In this document: one piece after another, positions 11,396 through 24,193 of the stretch | Layout: each line of letters begins with the position of its first letter | How positions within the stretch are numbered: the stretch's first letter is position 1 | From: Eretmocerus hayati | Lineage: Eukaryota > Arthropoda > Insecta > Hymenoptera > Aphelinidae | Length of the DNA stretch: 64,000 nucleotides | Direction: 5' to 3' | Assembly (NCBI GenBank): GCA_029851415.1 | Contig: CM056743.1 | Location: forward strand, 66,370,186-66,434,185 | Translations under genes and position numbers: made by a program | The notes under the pieces: generated by a model | What the model was told of the DNA's origin: nothing | The model's input: the letters and a program-made list of their open reading frames with translations, nothing else | Databases searched by the model: none

Positions 11396-12307
11396 TTATG
11401 AAGATATAATTTTTCGATCTTTGCGAGTTAAAGTCAGCAGATATTGCTGACGTTTTTGGCATCAATCGAGAATGAATTTTACTCCACTCTCGATCAATGC
11501 CCTTTAAGAGCCTCGTATGGTTCCGAGGATGCATCTAAAGGATTTTGATGGAAAGGGATGAAAAGTAAAGATGAGAAATGAGAAACTTTATGAAAAATTT
11601 GGACTCTACGCTGAGATTATGCGTGTTTCGCCCTTCTCTCATTGCTCGGGCTTTTCAAAGTGGTGGAAGAGCAATGAAGGTTCACCACTGACACGCGGCT
11701 CAAGTGGCTGAATGTTCGATGGTTTGAACGCCCTTATATACGAAAGTTCATCTTCGTTAAGCGCTTACGAGAAAGGTCATTTCAACCCGCTATTTCCATT
11801 TGATTTCTCAACATTTTTACTTTGGCAGCTCTTCGGCCTTCTGCCGGAGATATATGTAATTAATTTTGACACTCGATCGATATGATCGGATATCGTCTTT
11901 ATCACTCGCGGGAATTTCAAATTATGAAGATATAATTTTTCGGTCTTTGCGAGTTAAAGTCAGCAGATATTGCTGACGTTTTTGGCAAGCAATGAGAGAA
12001 GGGCAAAACACGCATAATATCAGCGTAGAATCCAAATTTTTCATAAAGTTCCTCATTTCTCATCTTTACTTTTCATTCCTTTCCATCAAAATCCTTTAGA
12101 TGCATCCTCGGAACCATACGAGGCTCTAAAGGTGCATTGATCGAGAGTGGAGTAAAATCCATTCTCGATTGATGCCGAAAACGTCAGCAATGTCTGCTGG
12201 CTTTAACTCGCAAAGACCGAAAAATTATATCTTCTTAATTTGAAATTCCCGCGAGTGATAAATACGATATCCGATCATATCGATCGAGTGTCAAAATTAA
12301 TTACATA
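11396..12307. mobile_element. Foldback insertion in the satellite, 912 bp
   Basis: Flanked by TTCCGA(A/G)GATAAG (11,383-11,395 and 12,308-12,320), which is one uninterrupted stretch in other monomers. The outer block (11,397 to about 11,640) is inverted at about 11,985-12,236. A third copy of part of it (11,922-11,984) lies inside. The right end carries a further block (TAATTTTGACACTCGATCG) that is mirrored at 11,850-11,920, so the left end looks truncated. No ORF with a known domain. Confidence 0.65.
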
Positions 12308-14611
12308 TTCCGAGGATAAGCTTGCTCCAGGTCCGTCCTTGTAAATCGGTACATGCGGAGTCCACGAGTGTGACTGGAACACACATCCTACAGTGTCCCG
12401 TGTTTCTTCCGGTGCTTTGAAAGGTAGTGGATTGAAATTTGAATCACGGTGAAATACAAGATATAGATACAAGGGCTCCGAAGTTTTGTTCTGTTCCGAC
12501 CACCCTCATTCGGATCCTCCTCGGAAGAAGCAGATGATGTGACATCAGCCAGTCCAGTGAAGAGAGCACCAAGGATCTGCACGCTCCACGTTCATTCTCG
12601 TTGCTAGATACAGTGTTCGGAACCCTCGGATACGACCTCAACTTCATTCATACAGTATTCCGCCGTATCTCCCGGTGCCTCGAAGGGAAGGAAATCGAAT
12701 CACGAATCACGGTTAAGCACAAGATATAGATCAAAGGGCTCTTTGAGTTCGTTCCGATCCGACCACCCTAATTCAAATTCCTTTCGAAGAAATGCATATG
12801 CTGTGGCATCAGCCAGTCCATAGGAGGAAACTCCGAGGATGACCTTGCTCTGTGTCCATCTTCGTGGCTCCATACAGTATTCGGAGTCCACCATACAAGT
12901 GAAACACGCATCGTACAGTATTCCGCCGTATTTCTTGGTGAATTGAAGAGAAGGAAGTCGGTTCACGTATGACGGTTGAGCACGAGATAGAGATTGGAGG
13001 ATTCGAGTTTTTTTCGGAGAAATGCAGATGATGTGGCATCAGCCAGTGCATAGAAAGAAACTCCGAGGATGACCTTGCTCTGTGTCCATCTTCGTAGATT
13101 CATACAGTATTTGGAGTCCACCATACGAGTAAAACACACATTGTACAGTATTCCGCCGTACATCTTGGTAATTCGAAGAGGAGGGAGTCGATTCACGTAT
13201 GACGGTTGAGCACGAGATAGAGATTGGTGGACGACATGATATCCTCTCGTACCAAACAACCACATCGGAATGCTCGTCGACGATCATCAGTCGAAGTACC
13301 ATCAGCCATTCAAGATAACGGAGCCTTGAGGATGAGATCGATGCAGGTCCATCCTTGTGGCTCAATACAGTATTCGGAGTCCGAAAATACGACAAGAAAA
13401 CACATCTCGTACAGTGTTTCGCCGTATCTCTGCTTCTCCCGGAGGGAGGAAAATCGCATGACGTAAGATGGACCAGCGTTATATATAGATCGAAGGACTC
13501 CGAATTTTCGTTCTATTCCGACCACCCAATTCGGATCCTCCTCGGAAAAAGCGGATGATGTGACACCATCCCAACCAATGAAGGAAGCACCAATGATCTG
13601 CTCGCAACACGTCCATTCTTGTCGCTAAATACAGTATTCGGAACCCTCCGAAACGACCTGAACACTATTCATACGGAATTCCGCCGTATCTTCCGGTGCC
13701 TCGAAGGGAAGGAAATGGGATCACGAATCATGGTTGAGCACAAGATAGATGTCAAAAGGCTCTCTGAATTCATTCCAATCCGACAACCCTCATTCGAATT
13801 CCTTTCGGAAAAATGCAGATTATGTGGCATCAGGCAGTCCATAGAAGGGAACTCCGGAGATGATCTCACTCTGTTTCCATCTTCTTAGATCCATACAGTA
13901 TTCGGAGTCCACTATACGACTAAACAAAACATCGTACAGTATTACGCCGTATTTCTTGGTAACTTGCAGAGAAGGAAGTCGTTTCACGTATGACGGGTGA
14001 GCACGAGATAGCGATTGGAGGACAACATGGTATCTTTTTGTACTGAACTACCTCATTGGAATGCTCGTCGACGATCTTCAGTCGGATTACCATCAGCCAT
14101 CCCAGATAAGAGAACTTCGAGGATGAGCTCGCTGCAGGTCCATCCTCGTGGCTCAATACAGTATTCGGTATTCCCCCCTCATTCGGGTCCCCCTCGAAAG
14201 GAGCAGACGATGTGACATCAGCCAATCCAGTGAAGAGAGCAAGAAGGATCGGCACGCTGTACGTTCTCGTCGCTAAATACATTATTCGGACCCCTCGGAT
14301 ACGACCTCAACACATTCATACAGTACTCCGCCGTATCTACCGGTACCTCAGAAGGAAGGAAATCAAATCACGGAGCACGGTTGGGCACAAGAGACAGAAC
14401 CAGGGGATCTATAAATTCGTTCCATTCCGACCACCCTCAATCGAATCCTCCTCAAAAGAAGCGGATGATGTAACATTAGCACGTTCAGTAAAGGGAAACC
14501 CGGGGGTGAGCTCGCTCCACGTCTAGTCTCATAGCTAGATACAGTATTTGGAACCCTCGGTACGACCTAAACACTATTCATACAAAATTCCACCGTATCT
14601 CCCGGTGCCGC

Positions 14612-15315
14612 AAGGAGATTAGATTAGATTAGATCAGTTTTTATTCGAGCCACGGGGTTTAACCCCATCTGGCCCTTTAGCAGATACTTGTTGATAATTA
14701 CCATAAATCATAGATTTTTGATAATATCTGTGGATGAATCAAATGGGAACTAGGATCCGAATCAAAAGTTCAAGCAAAGGTGAAGATCGACAATGAAAAG
14801 AGTTGTGGAATGAATTGTCGCCAAAACCCACGCAAGATATACAAGAGTGCAAATATTTGGCATATTTTGTAACTATCGAAAATCTGAATACAATGATAAT
14901 AATGGCGTCATAGTCCATGATTACAAATTAATTTCAAATGTTAGAGAAGAAGCTACGATTCCTCTAGATAAGTGAGTGAATCGTTTGAGAATTACGATGT
15001 TTGTGGAGCACACGATGTAGATGGATGAATATTGACAGAAAATCAGGTATTACTGTGGTGAAATTTTGAATGATTTGAATCACGCTCTGACAGAACCGGT
15101 ATGACGGGTCCGCCTTTACAGGGTCTCATGCGGACGATAAGGTTTTCCCCAACTGGTTTTGAATAATTCAACGAAGATCTAATTATGTGCGCTTTTTTGA
15201 GCAGATTATGGATATCCTTCGGCTAAAGATGTTCAAGATGAATGTTTGACTCGCTTACATATCCAAAAATCTTTTCTACAGTTTTGCGGATTAATTGGGA
15301 TGAAATTGAAATGAA
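14612..15315. mobile_element. GATTA-headed insertion, copy 1
   Basis: A satellite monomer is broken after CCGGTGCC by (AGATT)n followed by about 680 bp of unrelated AT-rich sequence. Normal monomer sequence then resumes at GGAAGTCGAATCACG. The same insertion is present at 16,358-17,235. Confidence 0.65.
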
Positions 15316-16357
15316 AAGGAAGTCGAATCACGAATCACGGTTGAGCACAAGATATAGATCGAAGGGCTCTTTGAGTTCGTTCCGATCCTACCACCCTAAT
15401 TCGAATTCCTTTAGGAGAAACGCAGATGATGTGGCATCAGCCAGTCCGTAGAATGAAACACCGAGGATGACCTTGCTCTGTGTCAATCTTCGCACATCCA
15501 TACAGTATTCGGAGTCTACCATACGAGTAAAACACACATCGTACAGTATTCCGCCGTTTTTCTTGGTGACTTGGAGAGAAGGAAGTCGTTTCACGTATGA
15601 CGGGTGAGCACGAGATAGCGATTGGAGGACAACATGGTATCTTTTTGTACTGAACTCCCCATTGGAATGCTCGTCGACGATCTTCAGTCTGATTACCATC
15701 AGCCATTCCAGATGAGAGAAGTTCGAGGATGAGCTCACTGCAGGTCCATCTTCGTGGCTCAATAGAGTATTCGGAGCCCGCAAATACGACTAAAACACTC
15801 ATCGTACAGTATTCCGCCGTGTCTCTGCTTCCCTCGGAGGGAGGAAAATCGCATCACGTAAGATGGACCCGCGTGATATATGGATCCGAGGACTCCGAAG
15901 TTTTTTTCTGTTCCGACCACCCTCATTCGGGCCCCCCTAACGGAGCAGACGATGTGACATCAGCCAGTCCAATGATGGGAGCACCAATGATCTGCTCGCG
16001 CCACGTCCATTCTTGTCGCTAAATACAGTATTAGGAACCTTCGGATGCGACCTCAACACATTCATACAGTATTCCGCCGTATCTACCGGTGCCAGTAAGG
16101 AAGGAAATCGAATCACGGAGCACGGTTCGGCACAAGAGATAGATCTAAGGGCTCTATAAATTCGTTCCATTCCGACCACCCTTAATCGAATCCTCCTCAA
16201 AAGAAGTGGATGATGAAACATCAGCGGGTTCAAAAAAAGGAAACCCGGGGGTGAGCTCGCTCCACGTCCATCCTCGTAGCTAAATACAGTATTCGGAACC
16301 CTCGGTACGACCTAACCATTATTCATACAGAATTCCGCCGTATCTTCCGGTGCCTCG

Positions 16358-17235
16358 AGGAGATTAGATTAGATTAGATTAGTTTTCATTCAAGCCACGG
16401 GGTTCAACCCCATCTGGCCCTTCAGCAGATACACGTTGATAATCATTAGCAATCATATATTTTTGATAATATCTGTGGAAGAATCAAATCAATACTAGGA
16501 TCTGTATCGAAATTTCGAGCAACGGTATAAATTGACAATGAAAAGAGTCGTGGAATAAATTGTCACCAAAACCCGCGCAAGATATACAATAGTGCAGATA
16601 TTTGGCATAGTTTGTAACTATCGAAAATCTCATGACAACGATAATGAATTATCATAAGATCTGCTACAATAATTTGAAGGAAAATTTATCAACTCATAGG
16701 CATGGCACTTGATTAAGAAAGGTCAAAATTCTGTTAGATGTTCGGTGAAATAAAGAAGAGATATCCACTATTATGAAGAGACGAAACATCAATTTGATCA
16801 TAGCCGAGATCGAGAAGCATAGCGTCATAGTCCATGAGTACAAATTAATTTCAAATGTTAGAGAAGAAGCTACGATTCCTCTAGATAACTGAGTGAATCG
16901 TTTGAGAATTACGGAGTTTGTGGACCACACGATGTAGATGGATGACTATTGACAGAAAATCAGGAATTACTGTGGTGGAATTTCGAATGATTTGAATCAC
17001 GCTCTGACAGAATCGGTATGACGGGTCCGTCTTTACAGGGTCTCGTGCGGAGGATAAGGTTTTTCCAACTGGTTTTGAATAATTTAACGAAGATCTAATT
17101 ATGTGCGCTTTTTTGAGCAGATTATGGATATCTTTCGGCCGAAGATGTCCAAGATGAATGTTTGACTCGCTCACATATCCAAGAATTTCTTCTACAGTTT
17201 TGCGAACTGATTGAGATGAAATTGAAATGAAAAGG
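16358..17235. mobile_element. GATTA-headed insertion, copy 2
   Basis: Close copy of 14,612-15,315 at the same satellite phase, longer by about 170 bp around 16,630-16,805. Shared position shows that insertion plus flanking monomers were duplicated together, giving a higher-order unit of roughly 1.7-1.9 kb. Confidence 0.65.
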
Positions 17236-20200
17236 AAGTCGGATCACGAATCACGGTTAAGCACAAGATATAGACCAAAGAGCTCTTTGAGTTCGTTCCG
17301 ATTCGACCACCCTAATTCGAATTTCTTCCGGAGACATGCAGATGATGTGGCATCAGCCAGTCCATAGAATGAAACTCCGAGGATGACCTTGCTCTGTGTT
17401 CATCTCCGTAGATCTATATAGTATTCGGAGTCCACCATGGGAGTAAAAAACACAACGTACAGTATTCCGCCGTATTTCTTGGTGAATTGAAGAGAAGGGA
17501 GTCGTTTCACGTTTGATGGGTGAGCACAAGACAGCGATTCGGGGACAACATGGTATCTGCTCGTACTGAACTACCTCATTGGAGTGCTCGTCGACGACCT
17601 TCAGTCAGATTACCATCAGCCATTTCAGATAAGAGAGCTTCGGAGAAGAGCTCGCTGCAGGTCCATCCTCGTGGCTCAATACAGTATCCGGAGTCCGCAA
17701 ATACGACTGAAACACACATCGTGCAGTATTTCGCCGTATCTCTGCTCCCCCCGAAGGGAGGAAAATCGCATCACGTAAGATAGACCAGAAATATACATAG
17801 ATCCAAGGACTTCATAATAGCGTTTCGTACCGAACAACCTCATTGATACCCTCCTCAAAAAATAGCAGATGACGTACCATTCCAGAAGAGGAAGTTCCGA
17901 GGATAAGCCTGCTCCAAGTCTATCCTTGTGAAACGGTACATTCGGAGTCCCCGGAGGTGACTGGAACACACATCTTACAGTGTCCCGTCGTCTCTTCCGG
18001 TGCTTCGAAAGGTAGTCGATTGAGTCCTGAATCCGCCGTATCTCTCGGTGCCTTGAAGGGGAGTAGATCGGGTCACGTATAATGGCTCAGCACATCATAT
18101 GGATTCAGACTTCTCATAGTTTCGTTCTTTTCCCAACAACCTCATTGGATTCTTTCCCCAACAACCTCATTGGAATCCTCCACGAAAAATAGCATTTGAT
18201 GTACCACCAACTAGTCCAGAGGAGAGAGCTTCGAGGATGAGCTTGCTCCAATTCCATCTCCGTAGCTCTATACAGTATTCGCAGTCCACCAATCCGATCA
18301 ATCCACACATAATACAGTATTCCGCCGTATCTCCCGGGGTCTTGAAGGAAAGAAGCTCGAATCAGGTATAACGGTAAAGCACATGATATAGATTCAAGGG
18401 TTCCATACTTTCCTCTCATTCCGACCGTCCTCATTAGAATCTACCTGAAAAATTAGCAGTTGATGTACAATCACTCACTCTAGAGAGGAGAGCTACATAG
18501 ATAAACTCGCTCCATGTCTATCCTCGTAGCTCAATACAGTATTCTGAGTCCACGAACACGACTGAAAAACATGTCATGCAGTATTTTGCCGCATTCTTCG
18601 GTGCCTTGAGGAGAAGAAAATTGAATCACAGATTGAGTTTGACCATGAGATATGAATTCAAGGGCTCTCTAGTTTCTTCCCGTTCCGAACATCTTCGTTG
18701 GAATATTTGGGCCCAAGTTATGGATTTAAGGGTTCCATAGTATCGTCCCGACCCGAATCAACTTAATGGAATCCTCCTCCAGGAACAGGAGATGATGTGA
18801 CATCAGGCAATCCAGATATGCGAGCTTCGAAGATGAGCTCACTCCATCTTCCTCTCGTAGCGCGATACAGTATTTGGGATCCACGAATACGACTAAAACA
18901 CACATTCTTCAGTATGCCGTCGTATCTCCCGGTGCCTTGAAGAGGAGAAAGTCGAATTACGTATCTAACTAAGCACAATATATAGATCCAAGGGCGCCAT
19001 AGCTCCGTTCCGTTCCGAATAACATCATTGGAATCCTTCACGGAAGATACCGTTTGATCCACCATCAGACAGCCTCGATGAGGGAGCTTCGAAGAAGAGC
19101 TTTGCTCCATGTCCGTCTTCGTAGCTCGATACAGTATTCTCAGTCCGCAAATACGACTAAAACACACATCGTACAGTATTTCGCCGTATCTCTGCTCCCC
19201 CCGAAGGGGGGAAAATCGCATCACGTAAGATAGACCCGCGTTATATATAGATCCAAGGACTTCATAATATCGTTTCGTTTCGACCACCCTCATTCGCATC
19301 CTCCTCGGAGAAAGCAGTAGATGTAACACCAGCCAGTCCAGAGAATGAAGCTCCAAGGATAGGCTTGCTCTACGTCCATCCTCGTATCTCAATACAGTAT
19401 TCGGAACCCAGGAACACGACCAAAACACACATCATACAGTATTCCGCCGTATCTACCGTTGCCTTGAAGGGGGGAAAATCGGATCTTATATCACGGTTGA
19501 GCACAAAATATAGATCCAAGGGCTCTATAATTTCGTTTCGTTCCGACGACCCTCATTCGAATCTTCCTCGAAAAAAGCAGTAGATGTGACATCAGGCAAT
19601 TTAGAGCAGAAAACTCCGAGGATGAGCTTGCTCTACGTCCATCCTTGTATCTCAATACAGTATTCGGAACCCAGGGATACGACCAAAACACACATCATAC
19701 AGTATTCCGCCGTATCTCTCGTTGCCTTGAAGGGGCGAAAATCGGATCTTATATCACGGTTGAGCACAAAATATAGATCCAAGGGCTCTATAATTTCGTT
19801 TCGTTCCGACGACCCTCATTCGAATCTCCCTCGAAAAAAGCAGTAGATGTGACATCAGCCAATTTAGAGCAGAAAACTCCGAGGATGAGCTTGCTCTACG
19901 TCCATCCTCGTATCTCAATACGGTATTCGATACCCAGGGATACGACCAAAACACACATTATACAGTATTCCACCGTATCTCCCGTTGCCTTGAAGGGGGG
20001 AAAATTGGATCACATATCACGGTTGAGCACAAGATATAGATCCAAGGGCTCTCTAATTTCGTTTCGTTCCGACTTCCCTCATTCAAATCTTCCTCGAGAA
20101 AAGCAGTAGATGTGAATCAGCCAATTTAGAGCAGAAAACCCCGAGAACGATCTTGCTCCATGTCCATCCTCGTAGCTCAATACAGTATTCGGGAGTCCAC

Positions 20201-21070
20201 GGATACGATTAAAACACACATCATACAGTATCTCGTGGTATCTCCCTTTGCCTCGAGCACCGGATCAGACTATAACGCGGATCAGCTATACAATCAGACG
20301 AGAACACGCAGTCACCCAACCTCTATCCGCTTCCAAAACTATTGTCTCGAGAGTGACCTAGGTCTCCGTTCATGTTCGTTATGCAATATAGTATTCGTGG
20401 TTCTTGCGCATCTTCCAAAGTTCCGTTATACAGTATTTCAGGGCTGTCCTAGGCCCCAACTATGGATTGGAAAACGAATCACGAATCACAGATGATTTCA
20501 GGAGGTGAACTTGAGGAGTCGACGGATTCGTTCCGTTAAGAACGACGTCTTCGGAATCCTCTCCGGAAACAGCAGTCCGAATACCGCTCGCGATCCCGAA
20601 GAGAAGACTCTCGGGGGTATGCTCGCTCCATGTCCACCCATGGTGCTTAATACAGCCTTTGGAGTTCCCGGATATAACTAGGACTTATCTCGTACAGTAT
20701 TCTGCCGTATTTACCGGGACCCGAATGGCGGATCAGACTCCATCGTCAATCAGTGATAAATTGCCTTGAGAAGAAGTCGTCGTTTAATTATCAACCTCCT
20801 CAGACAGTATAGTCTCGAGAGTGAGCTTGCTCCCCGTATATTTCCGTCATTCAATACAGTATTCGGAGTTCTCATGCATCATCCGAACTTTATTATAAGA
20901 TATTCAGTGGTATCTCAGATCCTAATCAGGAAACAAAATTCAATTACGAATGGCGAATGAGCACAGGAGGTGGACTCACATTGTCGACAGTATTGTCCTG
21001 AATAGACCAACCTCGTCGGAGTCATAAATGATTTTGGTAGATTTTTTCGTCCTTGATGGTTAATATACAA

Positions 21071-21526
21071 GTTGAATATTTGGTCTCGTCGATCTTGAAA
21101 GACGGTTGCTCCTGCATCTCAAGAGGAAGACTTGGCGTGACGATGCCTCGGCTATACGATGTTGTAATTTCGTAGAGGCTTTCATTAGATGTGCTGTTCG
21201 ATGTCCGAAATCTTCTCTTATATGTTGAAAGAAACCCATGTTTTTTGGAGAATGTGGTGGTGGCCTCTCTTCGATCCTAGGCCTTGGATACCAAAATCAC
21301 TTATGATACCCAAGGCCTAAGATCGAAGAGAGGCCACCACCACATTCTCCAAAAAACATGGGTTTCTTTCAACATATGAGAGAAGATTTCGGACATCAAA
21401 CAGCACATCTAATGAAAGCCTCTACAAAATTACAACATCGTATAGCCGAGGTATCATCGCGCCGAGTCTTCCTCTTGAGATGCAGAAGCACCCGTCCTTC
21501 AAGATCGACGAGACCAAATATTCAAC
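21071..21526. mobile_element. Near-perfect 455-bp palindrome in the satellite
   Basis: Two arms of about 215 bp meet near 21,297 with a spacer of about 20 bp. The sequence from GTTGAATATTTGG to CCAAATATTCAAC folds back almost base for base. The insert (21,024-21,525) is flanked by a 12-bp satellite duplication, CTCGTCGGAGTC (21,012-21,023 and 21,526-21,537). No coding capacity. Confidence 0.75.
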
Positions 21527-22560
21527 TCGTCGGAGTCCATCATAGGAAAGAGCAGTCCATGCACCTTGAGCTATTCCAGAGAATAGAGCCTTGAGGTTGA
21601 ACTCGCTCCAAGTCCATCCCCGTAGCTCTTGACAGTATTCAGAGTCCGCAAATTTGACTGAAACAAACACTATACAGTTTTCCGCCTCAACTCCCGATGC
21701 CCCGAGCAGCGGATGAAACCTCAGTGTGAGTCAGTAGAAGATCAACTCGAAGAGACTCAGTCGCTCAACCTTCAGCCACCTTAGACAATCTAGCTTTGAT
21801 AGTGACACTAAGTAATTTGCCGTAACTCCATACAGTATTCGGAGTTATGAAATATCGTTTAGAGTCCTGTCACACAGTATTCGATCGTATCTTCCGAAGT
21901 CAGAACCAGTAAATGTAACGAATCACAGTCGAGTACAAAATATGGATTCAAGGGCTCCATAGTTCCGTCACGTTCAGAACAACCTCGGTGGAATCCTCTT
22001 CGGAAAAGAGCAGTTAATGTGCCATCAACCATCTCAGAGAATAGAGCCACGAGGTTGAGCTCGCTCCATGACCATCTTCGTAGCTTACTACAGTATTTGG
22101 AGTCTTTAAACATGACTAAAACACACTTCATACAGTATTCCATCGTATCTCCCGGTGCCCCAAGCAGCGGATCAGTAATACATCCAGACTAGAACACGCA
22201 GCCACCCGACCATCAGCCGCTCCAGACTATATAGTCTCGAGAGTGAGCTCACTCCCCTTGGATTCCGTTATTCAGTACAATATTCGGAGTTTCCACGAAT
22301 CATGCAGACCTCCGTTATAATATTCTGCGGTATTTTAGGCCTCAACAATGGAACGGAAAACGACGTGCGAGTCACGGATGAACTCAGGAGGTGAAGTCAA
22401 AGAGTCGATGAATTTGTTCGGTTCAGAACGGCGTCTCCCAATCCTCTCCGGGAAATAGCAGTTGGAAAACCATTAGCCATATCGGATTTGAGATCTTGAG
22501 GATAGTCTCGCTTCATGTCCATCTTCGAAGCTCCTCGTTCATCTTCCTCGCATAGGACGC

Positions 22561-23334
22561 ATTGTGGTACCTCTAAGCTCCGAAAATTGCCAGATAGGGG
22601 CTCCAATCCATCAGAGAAGTCGGGCCGTATGGATTAGATATGAAGAAAGCTACAAATGCTTTCCTGAAACTGTCCCTCAATCAAGTGTTCAAAATGAATC
22701 AACAGTATACTTGACATTTTGAACAGGTGTTCAATATGGTACTTAAATCTATGGGATATTGAACACCTGTTCAATATCACACGAAACTGTTCAAAAGGCG
22801 AGATGTGACGCTGAAAAACTGTTCAAAAAGCGACTTACGTATACATATATGTATATATATGTATATATATATATATATATAATACGTGTATACAGCCGTT
22901 TAAGGATTTCTGAAGGTTCACCATATATAGAGTTTTAATAACCTATTCATGACTTCTCCCTCATATATACATTCACCGAGTCACAAAATGGGTATATATG
23001 GCGTTTCCGTATTGAAATGTTGAAGTAATAACAGACGTATGCTTAGACTTCGTTTTGCGTTCAAACACTAAACCATCCCTCGTGGGAGATAAGCGCCGAG
23101 GAGATGACAATACTTGGCTGAAAACAATATCTCATACAAACCCAGTTAACCTTAACCCAGATCACATCGTCATAGTTCGGATCAAAGAGAATCCTCAAAC
23201 GGTCTATCGCACGAAGTGGAAGTTTAAGGATGGTCCTCAAAGTTCCCGCAAATCCTCGAACAGCTGAGTTGGTGCCGCAAAAATCCTCAAACGGCTAACC
23301 ACAGTTATTTATGTATATATGTATATATATATAT
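22561..23334. other. No gene; small hairpin and AT microsatellite
   Basis: Holds a 17-bp-arm hairpin at 22,721-22,772 (GAACAGGTGTTCAATAT and its complement) and (TA)n / TATG-rich runs near 22,840-22,885 and 23,312-23,336. Short ORFs only. Confidence 0.6.
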
Positions 23335-23340
23335 ACACTA

Positions 23341-24182
23341 TGACGGTTAATTATCCCGTCTATTTATCTCGGAGAGCAGCGGCTAAGTGCGATGCCGCAT
23401 ACCTCTCGAGAAAGCGAGACTCTTGATATATAGGTTGGTCTGCTCCAGGCTGCGTCCTCCTCGTGGCATCCGGCCTCCTGTCGGCCGGTGCTCGTCGTGG
23501 ATAGCGATAGCGCATTCAATTATGAGTGGTGACGACGACACGAGGAAACAATCATTAATTGATAACGCGGCCAAGTAATATAACAAAGGATGGATTTATT
23601 CGGACGTAAAGTTACAAGACGCATCCCGGCGTAAGCGCATCAGGTGATATATCCCGAGAGAGAGAGCCGCACAAATAGAGAGAGACATTTCGCCAGTACT
23701 TACAATTAGCGCTCGCTCGCTCGCTCAGCACGCCGCAAAAGGGATGGCTAGGAGGTCCGATCCAGGTCGGTGAAAGCGCTCCCCGGGAGCCAGGTGGGTC
23801 ACGCGTGGTCGGTTTGCCCAGGGGTCACCGCTTGCTGATCAGGCAGGGTGGTCGACGGCGTCCTGGAGCACACGCGGCACGAGGGCTACATATAGCCAGA
23901 ATTCGGAGCACGAGGTATCGCGTTTCACGGCCGGAAACAGTCTGCTGCTTATGCTAGTATCGCTGGCAGCCAAAGATCGGAGCTGCCTTCTGATTGGGCG
24001 GCCATCTTGTGGCGCGCGCGCATGTCTCTGTCTCTCTCTAATTTAGATGACTTAATGTGTGCCGACTCTCTCTCCTGCTGCACGATGCGTTGCACCTGTA
24101 ACAATGAGCTATGTACATGTGTAATGATATAATATATGATATTTATTGCCGAGGAGAGAGTGATGGGACTTTACCCGTCACA
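23341..24182 (-). repeat. 3' LTR of the gypsy element
   Basis: 842 bp, same as the 5' copy, with short inverted ends (TGTGACGG and CCGTCATA on the minus strand). Contains an AATAAA signal (plus-strand TTTATT near 23,592) and a weak TATA-like GGCTATATG (near 23,889). Two TA bases at 23,339-23,340 may belong to it. Confidence 0.9.
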
Positions 24183-24193
24183 CACCCTCCCCC
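24183..24193 (-). promoter_or_regulatory. Polypurine tract
   Basis: Minus strand TGGGGGGAGGG abuts the TG of the 3' LTR, the expected primer site for plus-strand DNA synthesis. Confidence 0.8.

Larger units (their letters stand above)
8700..22560. repeat. Diverged 263-bp satellite array with inserted elements
   Basis: A monomer recurs many times with the core CATACAGTATTCCGCCGTAT, then CCGGTGCC, AATCACG, GGTTGAGCACAAGATATAGA, TTCCGACCACCCTCATTCG, GCAGATGATGTGACATCAGCC and CGTAGCTCAATACAGTATTC. Between 19,440 and 20,230 the period is exactly 263 bp and copies are nearly identical; elsewhere copies are strongly diverged. Discounting insertions, about 10 kb remains, or roughly 35-40 monomers. 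Two CAGTATTC boxes occur per monomer about 42 bp apart. ORFs up to 221 aa in the array are read-through of the repeat and not genes. Edges are diffuse: older, degraded monomers are visible from about 8,700 and until about 22,560. Confidence 0.85.

Noticed and set aside
18763..19428. 221-aa minus-strand ORF in the satellite
   Set aside because: It is read-through of 263-bp monomers that happen to lack stops; the same phrases recur in neighbouring ORFs with shifts, and there is no promoter or domain.
8700..22560. CRISPR-like array
   Set aside because: Repeats are 263 bp with no short repeat/spacer regularity and the context is eukaryotic.
23387..23586. Paired ORFs repeated at 33,510-33,713
   Set aside because: Identical because they lie in the two LTRs; both strands are open by chance and no product is expected.
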